From Pseudomonas sp. BP8 (GTDB taxonomy: Bacteria; Pseudomonadota; Gammaproteobacteria; Pseudomonadales; Pseudomonadaceae): a DNA stretch of 64,000 nt. Numbering within the stretch: the stretch's first letter is position 1; the number at the start of each line of letters is the position of its first letter. Positions 32,587 through 43,852 of the stretch are shown here, one piece after another. Location: assembly GCF_017875955.1 (NCBI RefSeq), contig NZ_JAGINK010000001.1, forward strand, positions 5,001 through 69,000, read 5' to 3'. Position numbers and translations under genes: made by a program. Below the pieces are notes generated by a model that had not been told where the DNA came from, did not search any database, and saw only the letters and a list, made by a program, of their open reading frames with translations.

Positions 32587-35397
32587 ATGGCATTGAAATC
32601 CCCCGCGTTTCGTAGAAAGTTTCCGTTGCTGGTGACAGGCAGTTTGCTGGTACTGCAACCTCTGGCCACCTCGTACGTGGTGGCAGCCGAGCAGTTTGAC
32701 TGCCAAGTGTCCGCTTCCGGTGGTTGGGACTGCAAGCCCAAGACCTCTGTCAGCACGCTGCCACCGCGCCCCGTGCACGATGGCGCAGCGCTCAGTTCGG
32801 GCACCGAAGCCGAGGCTGGCAGTGCCAGCGTCGACGGCGAGCCCAAGCCGATGCTGGTCACCGAGAGCAAAGGCCGCGGCCTGAAAACCCGCAGCGAAGA
32901 CTACAGCCACCTGGACTGGGTCCCGCGCGAGAAGCTCACGGCCGCCCAGTTGGCCGAGACCGGTCCGTATTGCGCGGGTGCCTATGTCGAGCCTACCCGG
33001 CCGGGCATGAACGACACCACGCCCAAGGACGAGTCGCCGACCTACCTCAATGCCAAGGTGTCCAAGTACCAGCAGGAGCAGCAGATCGCTACCCTCGCGG
33101 GCGACGTGGTCATGCGCCAGGGCAGCATGCAGGTCGAAGCCGACGAGGCCAACCTCTATCAGGCCGAGAACCGTGGCGAGCTCAAGGGCAACGTCAAGAT
33201 TCGCGACAACGGCTCGCTGGTCGTCGGTGACCAGGCACAGATCCAGCTGGATACCGGCGAGGCTCAGGTCGACAACGCCGAATACGTGATGCACAAATCG
33301 CGTATCCGCGGTAACGCCCTGTACGCCAAGCGTGGCGAAAACGCCATCATTCGCCTCAAGGATGGTACCTATACCACCTGCGAACCTGGCAGCAATGCCT
33401 GGCAGCTGAAAGGCAACAACATCACCTTGAACCCGGCCACCGGTTTCGGTACCGCGACCAACGTCACCCTGCGGGTCAAGGATATTCCGGTGTTCTACAC
33501 ACCGTATATCTACTTCCCGATCGATGACCGTCGCCAGTCCGGCTTCCTGCCGCCGTCGTTCAGCTCCAGCAGCGACACCGGCTTCATGCTGGTCACGCCG
33601 TACTACTTCAACCTGGCGCCGAACTATGACGCCACGTTGTACCCGCGCTACATGACCAAGCGCGGCCTGCTGATGGAAGGCGAGTTCCGCTACCTGACCA
33701 AGTCCAGCGAAGGGCAGTTCGGCGGTGCATTCCTCAACGACGAAAGCAACGATCGCGAGAAGCAGACCGATTACCAGAAAGATCGCTACATGATCAACTG
33801 GCAGCACAAGGGCGGCCTCGACGAGCGTCTGATGACCGAGGTGGATTACACCAAGATCAGCGATCCGTTCTACTTCCAGGATCTGGAATCGGATCAGGTC
33901 GGCATCGAGACCTCCGACTTCGTCAACCAGCAAGGCGCCTTGACCTACCGTGGCGACAGCTACGCCGCGCGGTTGAACGTACAGGCCTACGAGCTGGCGA
34001 CCATCTCCCAGATCACGCCGTATGACCGGCTGCCGCAGGTTACCTTCAACGGTACCCTGCCGTTCCGCCCGGGCGGTTTGAACTTCAGCTATGACACTGA
34101 AGCAGTGCGCTTCGAGCGTGACCTGAAGGACGACTTTGTCCGGGATAAAGATGGCAACCCTGACTTCTCCGCAGGCGCCGAAGGCCGCCGCCTGGATGAA
34201 AACGTCTCCGGTATTGCCCGCGCCAACGGCACCCGACTGAATTTCGCGCCTGCAATCAGCCTGCCGATGACTGCCAGCTACGGTTATGTCACGCCTAAGT
34301 TGAAGTACGTCTATACACACTATGACCTGGACCTCGACAGCCAGGGTAAAACCCAGGCAGAGGCTCAGTCGGCCAACCCTGGGTTCGGCAGCTACAGCAG
34401 TTCGATCAACCGCGACGTACCGGTCTTCAGTGTCGACAGTGGCCTGTACTTCGACCGCAACACCTCGCTGTTCGGCACAAACTACCGCCAGACACTCGAA
34501 CCGCGGCTGTTCTACCTTTATGTACCGAACAAGGAACAGCAGGACATCCCGATTTTCGATTCGGGTGAAACCCTGTTCAGCTACGACTCGCTGTTCCGCG
34601 ACAACCGCTTCGCCGGTAGCGATCGCATCGGTGACGAGAACAAGCTGTCGCTCGGCGTGACCACCCGCTGGATCGAAGACAACGGTTTCGAACGTCAAAG
34701 CTTCAGCATCGGCCAGGCCTTGTACTTCCAGGATCGCAAGGTCCAACTGCCAGGCATCGACTACCGTACGCGCAAGGACAGCCAGGCCGACGTATCGCCG
34801 TACGCACTGGTCTACGCCTACAACTTCAACCGCGACTGGCGCTTCAATTCGGACTTCAACTGGGATCCGGACAGCCGCAGCACCCGCTCCGGCAGTGCCA
34901 TGTTCCACTACCAGCCTGAAGACAATCCGAACAAGATCGTCAACTTCGGTTATCGCTACCGCAACGACATGATCACCTACGATTCGCTGACCGGTACCTG
35001 GAAAGTGGGCGGCGGCGACTATGGCACGCCGGGCGATCCGAACTTCATCAAGGACTACTACAAGATCCAGCAGCACGACTTCTCGGTCATCTGGCCGATC
35101 GTGCCGCAGTGGAGCGTGATCGCGCGTTGGCAGCATGACTACAACCGCAACCGCACCCTGGAAGCCATGGGTGGTTTCGAATATGACAACTGCTGCTGGA
35201 AACTGCGCCTGATCAACCGCTACTGGGTCGACAACGACGACTTCAGCCAGGCGATTCCAGCGAACGAAAAAGGCGACCACGGCATCTTCCTGCAGATCGT
35301 GCTGAAAGGCCTCGGTGGCGTCGTGGGCAACAAGGTCGAGTCTTTCCTCGACCAAGGCATTCAAGGTTATCGTACACGTGAAGACCAAGCTTATTGA
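32587..35397 (+). CDS. lptD: LPS-assembly outer membrane protein LptD
   Basis: Outer-membrane barrel that inserts lipopolysaccharide into the outer leaflet with LptE. The 936-aa precursor has a signal peptide (about 1-33), an N-terminal periplasmic jellyroll OstA-type domain ([20 protein letters not shown] onward, about 155-300), and a large C-terminal barrel. The disulfide-forming cysteines are visible: C..C in [15 protein letters not shown] near the mature N terminus and the CC pair in YDNCCWKLR near the end. The ATG follows an AATAAG stretch; longer upstream frame lacks conservation. First gene of the lptD-surA-pdxA-rsmA operon. Confidence 0.96.
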   Translation: MALKSPAFRRKFPLLVTGSLLVLQPLATSYVVAAEQFDCQVSASGGWDCKPKTSVSTLPPRPVHDGAALSSGTEAEAGSASVDGEPKPMLVTESKGRGLKTRSEDYSHLDWVPREKLTAAQLAETGPYCAGAYVEPTRPGMNDTTPKDESPTYLNAKVSKYQQEQQIATLAGDVVMRQGSMQVEADEANLYQAENRGELKGNVKIRDNGSLVVGDQAQIQLDTGEAQVDNAEYVMHKSRIRGNALYAKRGENAIIRLKDGTYTTCEPGSNAWQLKGNNITLNPATGFGTATNVTLRVKDIPVFYTPYIYFPIDDRRQSGFLPPSFSSSSDTGFMLVTPYYFNLAPNYDATLYPRYMTKRGLLMEGEFRYLTKSSEGQFGGAFLNDESNDREKQTDYQKDRYMINWQHKGGLDERLMTEVDYTKISDPFYFQDLESDQVGIETSDFVNQQGALTYRGDSYAARLNVQAYELATISQITPYDRLPQVTFNGTLPFRPGGLNFSYDTEAVRFERDLKDDFVRDKDGNPDFSAGAEGRRLDENVSGIARANGTRLNFAPAISLPMTASYGYVTPKLKYVYTHYDLDLDSQGKTQAEAQSANPGFGSYSSSINRDVPVFSVDSGLYFDRNTSLFGTNYRQTLEPRLFYLYVPNKEQQDIPIFDSGETLFSYDSLFRDNRFAGSDRIGDENKLSLGVTTRWIEDNGFERQSFSIGQALYFQDRKVQLPGIDYRTRKDSQADVSPYALVYAYNFNRDWRFNSDFNWDPDSRSTRSGSAMFHYQPEDNPNKIVNFGYRYRNDMITYDSLTGTWKVGGGDYGTPGDPNFIKDYYKIQQHDFSVIWPIVPQWSVIARWQHDYNRNRTLEAMGGFEYDNCCWKLRLINRYWVDNDDFSQAIPANEKGDHGIFLQIVLKGLGGVVGNKVESFLDQGIQGYRTREDQAY

Positions 35398-36697
35398 TCG
35401 CCTGCGCCCGCTGATGCTGGGCGCTGTATTACTGAGTGGCGCGGTGCATGCCGCGGTGCAACCTCTGGACAGCGTAGTGGCCATCGTCGACAACGACGTG
35501 GTCATGAAGAGCCAATTGGACCAGCGCGTTCGTGAAGTGGAGCAGACCATCGCCAAGCGCGGTGGTGGCACCCCGCCTCCCGGCGCACTGGACCAGCAGG
35601 TCCTGGAACGCCTGATCGTCGAAAACCTGCAGTTGCAGATTGGCGAACGTTCGGGCATCCGCATCACTGACGAAGAGCTGAACCAGGCCATCGGCACCAT
35701 TGCCCAGCGCAACGGCATGTCGCTGGATCAGTTCCGCGCCGCCCTGTCCCACGACGGCCTGTCGTTCGATGACGCCCGCGATCAGGTCAAGCGCGAGATG
35801 ATCATCAGCCGCGTGCGTCAGCGTCGGGTTGCCGAGCGTATCCAGGTTTCCGAGCAGGAAGTGAAGAACTTCCTCGCGTCCGACCTGGGCAAGATGCAGC
35901 TGTCGGAAGAGTTCCGCCTGGCCAACATCCTCATCCCGACCCCGGAAAGCGCCAATTCGGACGCCATCCAGGCCGCTGCGCGCCAAGCTGGCGAGGTGTA
36001 CCAGCAGCTCAAGCAGGGTGCAGACTTCGGCCAGCTGGCAATTGCCCGCTCGGCCAGCGAGAACGCTCTGGAAGGCGGCGAAATGGGCTGGCGCAAGGCA
36101 GGTCAGCTGCCACCCGACTTCGCCAAGATGCTGAGCAGCCTGTCCGAGGGTGAAATCACTCAACCGATTCGTATCCCCAACGGCTTCATCATCCTCAAGC
36201 TCGAAGAAAAGCGCGGCGGCAGCGAAAGCGTCCTGCGTGATGAAGTGCATGTTCGTCACATCCTGATCAAGCCCAGCGAGATTCGCAGCGACGCCGCCAC
36301 CGAGCAGCTCGCCGAGAAGCTCTATGAGCGCATCAAGGACGGCGAAGACTTCGCTACCCTGGCGAAAAGCTTCTCGGAAGATCCGGGTTCGGCGCTCAAT
36401 GGCGGCGACCTCAACTGGATCGACCCGAACAGCCTGGTGCCTGAGTTCCGTGAACAGATGGCCACCGCCCAGCAAGGCCAAGTGACCAAGCCATTCCGTA
36501 CCCAGTACGGCTGGCATGTGCTCGAAGTACTCGGCCGCCGCGCCACCGACAGCACCGAACAGGCCCGTGAACAACAGGCACTGAGCGTGTTGCGCAACCG
36601 CAAGTACGACGAAGAGCTGCAGACCTGGCTGCGCCAGATCCGCGACGAAGCCTACGTTGAGATCAAGCTGCCTGGCGCCGACCAGGCCGCTCAGTGA
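35378..36697 (+). CDS. surA: Periplasmic chaperone and prolyl isomerase SurA
   Basis: Assists folding of outer-membrane proteins including LptD. The 439-aa precursor has a signal peptide ([20 protein letters not shown]...), a SurA N domain (about 25-170) and two parvulin-type domains ([12 protein letters not shown] and [10 protein letters not shown] mark their starts). The likely start is GTG at 35378, inside lptD, giving a 20-base overlap. The same operon arrangement is known in E. coli. Confidence 0.95.
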   Translation: MKTKLIDRLRPLMLGAVLLSGAVHAAVQPLDSVVAIVDNDVVMKSQLDQRVREVEQTIAKRGGGTPPPGALDQQVLERLIVENLQLQIGERSGIRITDEELNQAIGTIAQRNGMSLDQFRAALSHDGLSFDDARDQVKREMIISRVRQRRVAERIQVSEQEVKNFLASDLGKMQLSEEFRLANILIPTPESANSDAIQAAARQAGEVYQQLKQGADFGQLAIARSASENALEGGEMGWRKAGQLPPDFAKMLSSLSEGEITQPIRIPNGFIILKLEEKRGGSESVLRDEVHVRHILIKPSEIRSDAATEQLAEKLYERIKDGEDFATLAKSFSEDPGSALNGGDLNWIDPNSLVPEFREQMATAQQGQVTKPFRTQYGWHVLEVLGRRATDSTEQAREQQALSVLRNRKYDEELQTWLRQIRDEAYVEIKLPGADQAAQ

Positions 36698-37683
36698 AGC
36701 CCCTGCGCTTCGCCGTCACGCCCGGCGAGCCAGCAGGCATAGGTCCCGACCTGTGCCTGCTGCTCGCCATCGAGGCCCAGCCTCACCCCCTGATCGCCAT
36801 CACCAGCCGTGACCTGCTCGCTGAGCGGGCCACGCAGCTGGGGCTGGCGATCAGCCTGTTGACGGTGACACCCGACAACTGGCCCGACCAGGCAGCGCCT
36901 GCCGGCAGCCTGTACGTCTGGGACACACCGCTGGCCACACCGGTGGTGCCCGGCAAGCTCGACAAGGCCAATGCGGCATTCGTCCTCGAAACCCTGACGC
37001 GCGCCGGCAACGGCTGCCTCGACGGCAGTTTTGCCGGGATGATCACCGCGCCGGTGCACAAGGGTGTGATCAACGAAAGCGGTATCGCCTTCTCCGGGCA
37101 TACCGAGTTCCTTGCCGACCTGACCCACACTCCGCAGGTGGTCATGATGCTGGCGACCCATGGCCTGCGCGTGGCCCTGGTCACCACTCACCTGCCCCTG
37201 CGCGAGATCGCCGACGCCATCACTGACGAGCGTCTGCAACGGGTCACCCGCATCCTGCACGCCGACCTGCGTGACAAGTTCGGCATTGCCAACCCGCGCA
37301 TCCTGGTCTGCGGCCTCAATCCGCACGCCGGCGAAGGCGGCCACCTCGGCCGCGAAGAAATCGACATCATCGAGCCCGCATTGCAACGCCTGCGCTCCGA
37401 AGGAATGGACCTGCGCGGCCCATTGCCGGCCGATACCCTGTTTACCCCCAAATATCTGGAGCACTGCGACGCGGTGCTGGCGATGTATCACGACCAGGGC
37501 CTGCCGGTACTCAAGTACAAAGGCTTTGGCGCTGCGGTCAATGTGACCCTGGGTCTGCCGATCATCCGCACGTCGGTCGATCACGGCACTGCCCTGGACC
37601 TGGCCGGCAGCGGCAAGGTCGACACCGGCAGCCTGCGCGTCGCGCTGCAAACCGCCTACCAGATGGCCGAGAACCGACCATGA
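36694..37683 (+). CDS. pdxA: 4-hydroxythreonine-4-phosphate dehydrogenase
   Basis: NAD-dependent enzyme of pyridoxal-5'-phosphate synthesis. The 329-aa protein has [12 protein letters not shown] at the N terminus and the metal-binding histidines in [27 protein letters not shown] and [15 protein letters not shown] start overlapping the surA stop (GTGA) and ATGA overlap with rsmA indicate translational coupling. Confidence 0.96.
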   Translation: MKPLRFAVTPGEPAGIGPDLCLLLAIEAQPHPLIAITSRDLLAERATQLGLAISLLTVTPDNWPDQAAPAGSLYVWDTPLATPVVPGKLDKANAAFVLETLTRAGNGCLDGSFAGMITAPVHKGVINESGIAFSGHTEFLADLTHTPQVVMMLATHGLRVALVTTHLPLREIADAITDERLQRVTRILHADLRDKFGIANPRILVCGLNPHAGEGGHLGREEIDIIEPALQRLRSEGMDLRGPLPADTLFTPKYLEHCDAVLAMYHDQGLPVLKYKGFGAAVNVTLGLPIIRTSVDHGTALDLAGSGKVDTGSLRVALQTAYQMAENRP

Positions 37684-38483
37684 ACGAGCAATACCAACAC
37701 AAGGCGCGCAAGCGCTTTGGCCAGAACTTCCTGCACGACGCCGGGGTCATCGACCGCATCCTGCGTGCCATCCACGCCAAGCCTGGCGAGCACCTGCTGG
37801 AAATCGGCCCGGGCCAGGGCGCCCTCACCGAAGGCCTGCTGGGCAGCGGCGCGCAGCTCGACGTGGTCGAGCTGGACAAGGACCTGGTGCCGATCCTCCA
37901 GCACAAGTTCGCCAACCGCGACAATTTCCGCCTGCACCAGGGCGATGCGCTGAAGTTCGACTTCAACCAGCTGGGCGCCCCGGCGCGCAGCCTGAAAGTG
38001 GTTGGCAACCTGCCCTACAACATCTCCACCCCGCTGATCTTCCATCTGCTGAGCCATGCCGGGCTGATTCGCGACATGCACTTCATGCTGCAGAAGGAAG
38101 TGGTCGAGCGCATGGCCGCAGGCCCTGGCGGTGGTGACTGGGGCCGCCTGTCGATCATGGTCCAGTACCATTGCCGGGTCGAGCACCTGTTCAATGTCGG
38201 CCCCGGCGCATTCAACCCGCCACCCAAGGTCGATTCGGCCATTGTCCGGCTGGTGCCGCACGAAGTGCTGCCGTTCCCGGCCAAGGACCACCTGCTGCTC
38301 GAACGCGTCGTTCGCGAAGCCTTCAACCAGCGCCGCAAGACCCTGCGCAACACCCTCAAGGGCCTGCTCGACAGCCAGGCCATCGAAGCCGCCGGCGTTG
38401 ACGGCAGCCTGCGTCCGGAGCAGCTCGACCTGGCCGCCTTCGTGCGCCTGGCCGACAAGCTCGCCGAGCAGCCTGCCCAGTAA
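37680..38483 (+). CDS. rsmA: 16S rRNA (adenine-1518/1519-N6,N6)-dimethyltransferase
   Basis: Dimethylates the two adjacent adenines in helix 45 of 16S rRNA (KsgA). The 267-aa protein shows the Rossmann SAM motif [14 protein letters not shown] near residues 40-53, the catalytic [12 protein letters not shown], and the QNFLHD N terminus. Its start overlaps the pdxA stop by 4 bases. A REP-like hairpin follows before apaG. Confidence 0.97.
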   Translation: MNEQYQHKARKRFGQNFLHDAGVIDRILRAIHAKPGEHLLEIGPGQGALTEGLLGSGAQLDVVELDKDLVPILQHKFANRDNFRLHQGDALKFDFNQLGAPARSLKVVGNLPYNISTPLIFHLLSHAGLIRDMHFMLQKEVVERMAAGPGGGDWGRLSIMVQYHCRVEHLFNVGPGAFNPPPKVDSAIVRLVPHEVLPFPAKDHLLLERVVREAFNQRRKTLRNTLKGLLDSQAIEAAGVDGSLRPEQLDLAAFVRLADKLAEQPAQ

Positions 38484-38494
38484 GCTGCCCCGTA

Positions 38495-38546
38495 CCGACC
38501 TCATCGCGCCTGCGCGGCAGCGGGCTTGCCCCGCGATGAGGCCGGC
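38495..38546. repeat. REP-like inverted repeat between rsmA and apaG
   Basis: CGACCTCATCGCG pairs with CGCGATGAGGCCGG around a GCGGGCTTGC core. It is a REP variant in which the arm reads CATCGCG rather than CTTCGCG. It lies 12 bases after rsmA and may end part of the transcription. Confidence 0.7.
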
Positions 38547-38646
38547 ACCGCCAACACCCCTTCCCTGCACACAACTGGCCTCAAGCCCCGCCGATAGCCT
38601 AGACTGCATCCATTGCCGTATTCGCACGTCTGCTCAAGGCCTTTGC

Positions 38647-39027
38647 ATGTCCGATTCCCGATACCAGATCGACGTCAGCGTCGTGACCCGCTACCTCAAA
38701 GAACAATCCGATCCCGACAACGAGCGTTTCGCGTTCGCCTACACCATTACCGTACAGAACAGCGGCACGGTCGCCGCCAAGCTGATGTCCCGGCATTGGC
38801 TGATCACCAATGGCGACGGTGAAGTCGAAGAAGTGCGTGGCTCCGGCGTGGTCGGCCAGCAGCCGTTGATCGAGCCTGGCCAGAGCCATACCTACAGCAG
38901 CGGCGCGGTGATCAGCACCCGGGTCGGTGCCATGCAGGGCAGTTATCAGATGTTTGCCGAGGACGGTAAGCGCTTCGACGCCACCATTGCGCCGTTCCGC
39001 CTCGCCGTGCCTGGGGCCCTGCACTGA
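38647..39027 (+). CDS. apaG: ApaG domain protein
   Basis: Small fibronectin-III-like cytoplasmic protein of unclear biochemical role (formerly CorD, linked to Co2+ resistance). The 126-aa product has the typical [24 protein letters not shown] and [14 protein letters not shown] motifs. A TAGACT -10-like element is at 38600-38605. Its stop overlaps the apaH start (TGATG). Confidence 0.93.
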   Translation: MSDSRYQIDVSVVTRYLKEQSDPDNERFAFAYTITVQNSGTVAAKLMSRHWLITNGDGEVEEVRGSGVVGQQPLIEPGQSHTYSSGAVISTRVGAMQGSYQMFAEDGKRFDATIAPFRLAVPGALH

Positions 39028-39890
39028 TGGCGGTGTACGCCGTTGGCGACCTGCAGGGCTGCCTCGAACCGCTCAAATGCCTCCTCGAACGGGTCCGCTT
39101 CAACCCTGCCGTCGACCGCCTGTGGCTGGTCGGTGACTTGGTCAACCGTGGCCCGCAGTCGTTGGAAACCTTGCGCTTCCTGTATGGCATGCGCGACTCG
39201 CTGGTCTGCGTGCTGGGCAATCACGACCTGCACCTGCTGGCCGCCTGGCACAACGTCGAGCGCCTGAAAAAAAGCGACACCCTGCGCGAGATCATCGAAG
39301 CCCCCGACGCCGACCAACTGCTCGACTGGCTGCGTCAGCAGAAGCTGCTGCATTACGACGAGCCCCGCGGCGTCGCCCTCGTCCATGCAGGCATCCCGCC
39401 CCAGTGGACGCTGGGCCAAGCCCTGGAGCTGGCCGCCGAGGTTGAACACGTGCTGCGCGACGATGCACGGTTCAAGCTCTATCTGGACGGCATGTACGGT
39501 AATGAGCCGAACAAGTGGAGCAAGAACCTGACCGGTGTCGAGCGCTTGCGGGTCATCACCAACTACTTTACCCGCATGCGTTTCTGTACCGCCGAGGGTA
39601 AGCTCGACCTCAAGAGCAAGGAAGGCCTGGACTCGGCGCCTAAAGGCTACAAGCCCTGGTTCGCCCACAAAGAGCGCCGCTCGCGCCACGTCAAGATCAT
39701 CTTCGGTCATTGGGCCGCGCTCGAAGGACGCGTGCACGCGCCGGGCGTGATTGCCCTGGATACCGGCTGCGTATGGGGCGGCGCGATGACTTTGTACAAT
39801 GTCGACAGCGGCGAACTGCACCGCTGCGACTGTGCCGACAGCGGCACTGTCCGCCCGCCGGCGCATGCCCCAAGCGGCACTGCCAGCTAA
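39027..39890 (+). CDS. apaH: Symmetrical bis(5'-nucleosyl)-tetraphosphatase
   Basis: Hydrolyses Ap4A to two ADP. The 287-aa metallophosphatase begins with [13 protein letters not shown], followed by [18 protein letters not shown] and [12 protein letters not shown], the standard phosphoesterase blocks. Overlaps apaG by one base. Also removes Np4 caps from RNA in E. coli. Confidence 0.96.
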   Translation: MAVYAVGDLQGCLEPLKCLLERVRFNPAVDRLWLVGDLVNRGPQSLETLRFLYGMRDSLVCVLGNHDLHLLAAWHNVERLKKSDTLREIIEAPDADQLLDWLRQQKLLHYDEPRGVALVHAGIPPQWTLGQALELAAEVEHVLRDDARFKLYLDGMYGNEPNKWSKNLTGVERLRVITNYFTRMRFCTAEGKLDLKSKEGLDSAPKGYKPWFAHKERRSRHVKIIFGHWAALEGRVHAPGVIALDTGCVWGGAMTLYNVDSGELHRCDCADSGTVRPPAHAPSGTAS

Positions 39891-39922
39891 CATGAACGAT
39901 CAGTCCTGAAGGAACCCGCCCC

Positions 39923-40252
39923 ATGAGCGAATTCAAGCGCATCCCTCCCGAACAGGCCCAGGCCCTGCGCGAGCAAGGTGCCGTCGTGGTCGACATTCGC
40001 GACCCGCAAGCCTATGCCGCCGGCCATATCAGCGGCGCGCAGCACCTGGATAACCACTCGGTCGCCGACTTCATCCGCAACGCCGACCTCGATCAGCCCA
40101 CTGTCGTCGTCTGCTATCACGGCAACTCCAGCCAAAGCGCCGCTGCCTACCTGGTTGGCCAGGGCTTTTCCGAGGTCTACAGCCTCGACGGCGGCTTCGA
40201 ACTGTGGCGCGGCACCTATCCGGCCGAGACCGCTCAAGGCTCCGCCGAATAA
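39923..40252 (+). CDS. glpE: Thiosulfate sulfurtransferase GlpE (rhodanese)
   Basis: Single-domain rhodanese transferring sulfane sulfur from thiosulfate. The 109-aa protein has the CH2A motif [20 protein letters not shown] and the active-site C64 in [19 protein letters not shown] precedes the ATG. Here it follows apaH by 32 bases rather than being in a glycerol operon. Confidence 0.93.
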   Translation: MSEFKRIPPEQAQALREQGAVVVDIRDPQAYAAGHISGAQHLDNHSVADFIRNADLDQPTVVVCYHGNSSQSAAAYLVGQGFSEVYSLDGGFELWRGTYPAETAQGSAE

Positions 40253-40267
40253 ATTTTCACTCCCCTG

Positions 40268-40290
40268 CAGCCCGCGCCCCGAGCGGGCTG
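40268..40290 (+). terminator. Possible terminator hairpin after glpE
   Basis: An 8-bp stem CAGCCCGC / GCGGGCTG around a 7-base loop lies 16 bases after the glpE stop. It lacks a T-run on the plus strand, so it is at best a weak or Rho-assisted terminator. Confidence 0.4.
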
Positions 40291-40338
40291 GCGCCAGACC
40301 TGACGAACGGTCGTAGGCAACTTCTCGGCCTCGCGCCC

Positions 40339-40368
40339 TTGACCTTGCGCAGAACCAACTATTCTTAA
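40339..40368 (+). promoter_or_regulatory. Candidate sigma-S promoter of prkA-yeaH-spoVR
   Basis: CTATTCTTAA at 40359-40368 matches the RpoS extended -10 consensus (CTATACTTAA) with one change, and TTGACC lies upstream at 40339-40344. The spacing to the -10 hexamer is short (15 bp), which RpoS tolerates. The gene cluster downstream is known to be stationary-phase induced in other bacteria. It would give a leader of about 160 bases. Confidence 0.45.
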
Positions 40369-40532
40369 GCCCAGGCCATCCAAAAAGGGGAGAGCCGGTA
40401 CACCGGCGTGCGGGTCATCGGTAGCGCTTCAAGGGTGTTCTGGGGGGTATACAGCAACCGGCGAACCCGGTTGCATGCCAGCATCAGCTGATTGATCCGG
40501 CGTCGGCTCCAGGTATCGAGCGAGGTGACGTC

Positions 40533-42455
40533 ATGAGTATTTTTAGCCACTTCCAACAACGTTTCGAGTCAACCCGCCAGGAAGAACTTTCGCTGCAGGA
40601 GTACCTCGAGCTGTGCAAGCAGGATCGCAGCGCATACGCTTCGGCGGCCGAACGGCTGTTACTGGCCATCGGCGAGCCGGAGGTGATCGACACCTCAACC
40701 AACTCCAGGCTGTCGCGAATCTTCTCCAACAAGGTGATCCGTCGCTATCCGGCCTTTGCCGACTTCCATGGCATGGAAGAGTGCATCGACCAGATCGTCT
40801 CCTACTTCCGCCATGCCGCCCAAGGCCTGGAAGAGAAGAAACAGATCCTCTATTTGCTGGGCCCGGTGGGTGGCGGTAAATCGTCCCTGGCCGAGAAACT
40901 CAAGCAACTGATGGAAAAGGTGCCCTTCTACGCGATCAAAGGCTCACCGGTCTTCGAATCGCCGCTTGGGCTGTTCAACGCCACCGAAGATGGCGCGATC
41001 CTCGAAGAAGATTTCGGCATCCCGCGCCGCTACCTCAACACCATCATGTCGCCCTGGGCGACCAAGCGACTGGCCGAGTTCGGGGGCGACATCAGCCAGT
41101 TCAAGGTGGTCAAACTCTACCCGTCGATCCTCAACCAGATCGCCGTCGCCAAGACCGAACCCGGCGATGAGAACAACCAGGATATCTCCGCCCTGGTGGG
41201 CAAGGTGGATATCCGCAAGCTCGAAGAATTCCCGCAGAACGACGCCGACGCCTACAGCTATTCCGGCGCGCTGTGCCGGGCCAACCAGGGCCTGATGGAA
41301 TTCGTCGAGATGTTCAAGGCACCGATCAAGGTGCTCCACCCGCTGCTGACCGCCACTCAGGAAGGCAACTACAACAGTACCGAAGGCCTGGGCGCGATCC
41401 CCTACTCCGGGATCCTGCTGGCGCACTCCAACGAATCGGAGTGGCACACCTTCCGCAACAACAAGAACAACGAAGCCTTCATCGACCGGATCTATATCGT
41501 CAAGGTGCCCTACTGCCTGCGGGTCAGCGACGAGATCAAGATCTACGACAAACTGCTGTTCAACAGTTCGCTGGCCAAAGCCCATTGCGCGCCTGACACC
41601 TTGAAGATGCTCGCCCAGTTCACCGTGCTCTCGCGCCTGAAGGAGCCGGAAAACTCCAACATCTATTCGAAGATGCGCGTCTACGACGGCGAAAACCTCA
41701 AGGACACCGATCCCAAGGCAAAATCGATCCAGGAGTACCGCGACTCGGCCGGGGTCGACGAAGGCATGAACGGTCTGTCGACCCGCTTCGCCTTCAAGAT
41801 CCTCTCCAAGGTGTTCAACTTCGACGCCCACGAAGTGGCCGCCAACCCGGTACACCTGCTGTATGTGCTGGAACAGCAGATCGAACAGGAGCAGTTTCCG
41901 GCCGAGGTGCGTGAGCGTTACCTGCGCTTCCTCAAGGAATACCTGGCACCGCGCTACATCGAGTTCATCGGCAAGGAAATCCAGACCGCCTACCTCGAGT
42001 CCTACAGCGAATACGGCCAGAACATCTTCGACCGTTACGTGCTGTACGCCGATTTCTGGATTCAGGACCAGGAGTACCGCGATCCGGAGACCGGCGAGAT
42101 CCTCAACCGTATCGCCCTCAACGAAGAACTGGAAAAGATCGAGAAGCCAGCCGGTATCAGCAATCCGAAGGATTTCCGCAACGAGATCGTCAACTTCGTG
42201 TTGCGCGCCCGGGCCAACAACAATGGCAAGAACCCAACCTGGCTGAGCTACGAGAAGCTGCGGGTGGTGATCGAGAAGAAAATGTTCTCCAACACCGAAG
42301 ACCTGCTGCCGGTCATCAGCTTCAATGCCAAGGCCAGCAAGGAAGACCAACAGAAGCACAACGACTTCGTCACCCGGATGGTGGAACGTGGCTACACCGA
42401 CAAGCAGGTGCGCCTGCTCTCGGAATGGTACCTGCGGGTCAGAAAATCGCAGTAA
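40533..42455 (+). CDS. prkA: Serine protein kinase PrkA (YeaG)
   Basis: AAA+-fold serine kinase associated with stationary-phase and nutrient-stress responses. The 640-aa product has the Walker A motif GPVGGGKSS at about residues 109-117 in the PrkA AAA domain, and the C-terminal PrkA kinase-like domain (about 380-630). It is the first gene of the conserved trio prkA-yeaH-spoVR, all three present here in the usual order. Possible RpoS promoter upstream. Confidence 0.95.
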   Translation: MSIFSHFQQRFESTRQEELSLQEYLELCKQDRSAYASAAERLLLAIGEPEVIDTSTNSRLSRIFSNKVIRRYPAFADFHGMEECIDQIVSYFRHAAQGLEEKKQILYLLGPVGGGKSSLAEKLKQLMEKVPFYAIKGSPVFESPLGLFNATEDGAILEEDFGIPRRYLNTIMSPWATKRLAEFGGDISQFKVVKLYPSILNQIAVAKTEPGDENNQDISALVGKVDIRKLEEFPQNDADAYSYSGALCRANQGLMEFVEMFKAPIKVLHPLLTATQEGNYNSTEGLGAIPYSGILLAHSNESEWHTFRNNKNNEAFIDRIYIVKVPYCLRVSDEIKIYDKLLFNSSLAKAHCAPDTLKMLAQFTVLSRLKEPENSNIYSKMRVYDGENLKDTDPKAKSIQEYRDSAGVDEGMNGLSTRFAFKILSKVFNFDAHEVAANPVHLLYVLEQQIEQEQFPAEVRERYLRFLKEYLAPRYIEFIGKEIQTAYLESYSEYGQNIFDRYVLYADFWIQDQEYRDPETGEILNRIALNEELEKIEKPAGISNPKDFRNEIVNFVLRARANNNGKNPTWLSYEKLRVVIEKKMFSNTEDLLPVISFNAKASKEDQQKHNDFVTRMVERGYTDKQVRLLSEWYLRVRKSQ

Positions 42456-42469
42456 GCGGCGAGCCACTA

Positions 42470-42565
42470 GCCTCACGCTGCAAGCTGGGCGTCGTGTACC
42501 TCCGGTACGCGTCCGGCTTGCAGTGGCGGCGACCGCTCCGTATTGCAGCTTGAAGCTGCTGCGCA
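42470..42565. repeat. Intercistronic hairpins and CAAGC-type repeats between prkA and yeaH
   Basis: The 125-base prkA-yeaH gap contains CTGCAAGC at 42479-42486 with inverted partner GCTTGCAG at 42517-42524, enclosing a smaller GTACC / GGTAC stem. A second foldback follows (GCAGCTTGAAGCTGC). The units resemble the CAAGC repeats at 5061-5127. It may tune expression of yeaH relative to prkA. Confidence 0.5.
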
Positions 42566-42580
42566 GCTACCGGAGGGCCC

Positions 42581-43852
42581 ATGAGCTACGTAATCGACCG
42601 ACGCCTGAACGGCAAGAACAAGAGCACGGTCAACCGCCAGCGCTTTTTGCGCCGGTACCGTGACCACATCAAGAAAGCCGTCGAAGAGGCGGTCAGCCGC
42701 CGCTCCATCATGGACATGGAGCACGGCGAGCAGATCAGTATCCCCGGTCGTGATATCGACGAACCGGTGCTGCACCACGGGCGTGGCGGCAAACAGACCG
42801 TCGTCCATCCCGGCAACAAGGAATTCACTGCTGGCGAACACATCCCGCGGCCTCAGGGCGGTGGAGGCGGCGGCGGCCGTGGCAAGGCCGGTAACTCCGG
42901 CGATGGCATGGATGACTTCGTCTTCCAGATCACCCAGGAAGAATTCCTCGAATTCATGTTCGAGGACCTCGAGCTGCCCAACCTGGTCAAGCGCCAACTG
43001 AGCGGCACCGACACCTTCAAGACCGTCCGCGCCGGTATCAGCAACGAAGGCAACCCGGCACGCATCAACATCATCCGCACCCTGCGCTCGGCGCATGCCC
43101 GGCGTATTGCCCTGACCGGCAGCAGCCGTGCCCTGCTGCGCGACGCCAAGGCCGAGCTGGCTCGACTGAAAGTGGAAGAGCCGGACAACTTCACCGACAT
43201 TCAGGCCATAGAGGCAGAAATCGAGCGCCTCAGTGCGCGGATCAATCGCCTGCCCTTCCTCGACACCTTCGACCTTAAATACAACCTGCTGGTGAAGCAG
43301 CCCAATCCCAGTTCCAAGGCCGTCATGTTCTGCCTGATGGACGTGTCCGGCTCGATGACCCAGGCCACCAAGGACATTGCCAAACGCTTCTTCATCCTGC
43401 TGTACCTGTTCCTCAAGCGAAACTATGACCGGATCGACGTGGTGTTCATCCGCCACCACACCAGTGCCCGCGAGGTCGACGAAGAAGAGTTCTTCTATTC
43501 CCGGGAAACCGGCGGCACCATCGTTTCCAGCGCGCTCAAGCTGATGCAGGAGATCATGGCCGAACGCTACCCGACCAACGACTGGAACATCTATGCCGCC
43601 CAAGCCTCGGACGGTGATAACTGGAACGACGATTCGCCGATCTGCCGCGAGATCCTCTCCAAGCAGATCATGCCGCACGTGCAGTACTACACTTACGTCG
43701 AAATCACACCGCGCGAGCACCAGGCGCTGTGGTACGAATACGAGCGTATCGGCGAGTCATTCCCTGACACCTTCGCCCAGCAGCAGTTGGTCTCGGCCGG
43801 CGATATCTATCCGGTCTTCCGTGAACTCTTCCAGCGCAGGTTAGCCACATGA
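42581..43852 (+). CDS. yeaH: YeaH/UPF0229 (DUF444) protein with von Willebrand A-like fold
   Basis: Partner protein of PrkA in the conserved stress cluster. The 423-aa product has a basic N terminus, a glycine stretch ([10 protein letters not shown] about residues 89-98), and a MIDAS-like metal site MDVSGSMTQ near residue 251, so it has the VWA fold. Exact function is unknown. The ATG has a CGGAGGG site. Its stop overlaps the spoVR start by 4 bases (ATGA). Confidence 0.92.
   Translation: MSYVIDRRLNGKNKSTVNRQRFLRRYRDHIKKAVEEAVSRRSIMDMEHGEQISIPGRDIDEPVLHHGRGGKQTVVHPGNKEFTAGEHIPRPQGGGGGGGRGKAGNSGDGMDDFVFQITQEEFLEFMFEDLELPNLVKRQLSGTDTFKTVRAGISNEGNPARINIIRTLRSAHARRIALTGSSRALLRDAKAELARLKVEEPDNFTDIQAIEAEIERLSARINRLPFLDTFDLKYNLLVKQPNPSSKAVMFCLMDVSGSMTQATKDIAKRFFILLYLFLKRNYDRIDVVFIRHHTSAREVDEEEFFYSRETGGTIVSSALKLMQEIMAERYPTNDWNIYAAQASDGDNWNDDSPICREILSKQIMPHVQYYTYVEITPREHQALWYEYERIGESFPDTFAQQQLVSAGDIYPVFRELFQRRLAT

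Noticed and set aside
32503..35718. 1071-codon open frame on the minus strand opposite lptD
   Set aside because: GC-rich codon bias of lptD produces a long shadow frame; no domain, no signal peptide, and lptD on the other strand is unmistakable.
40365..40559. 64-codon minus-strand frame between glpE and prkA
   Set aside because: Overlaps the prkA start and has no family similarity or ribosome-binding site; the candidate RpoS promoter lies in the same place.
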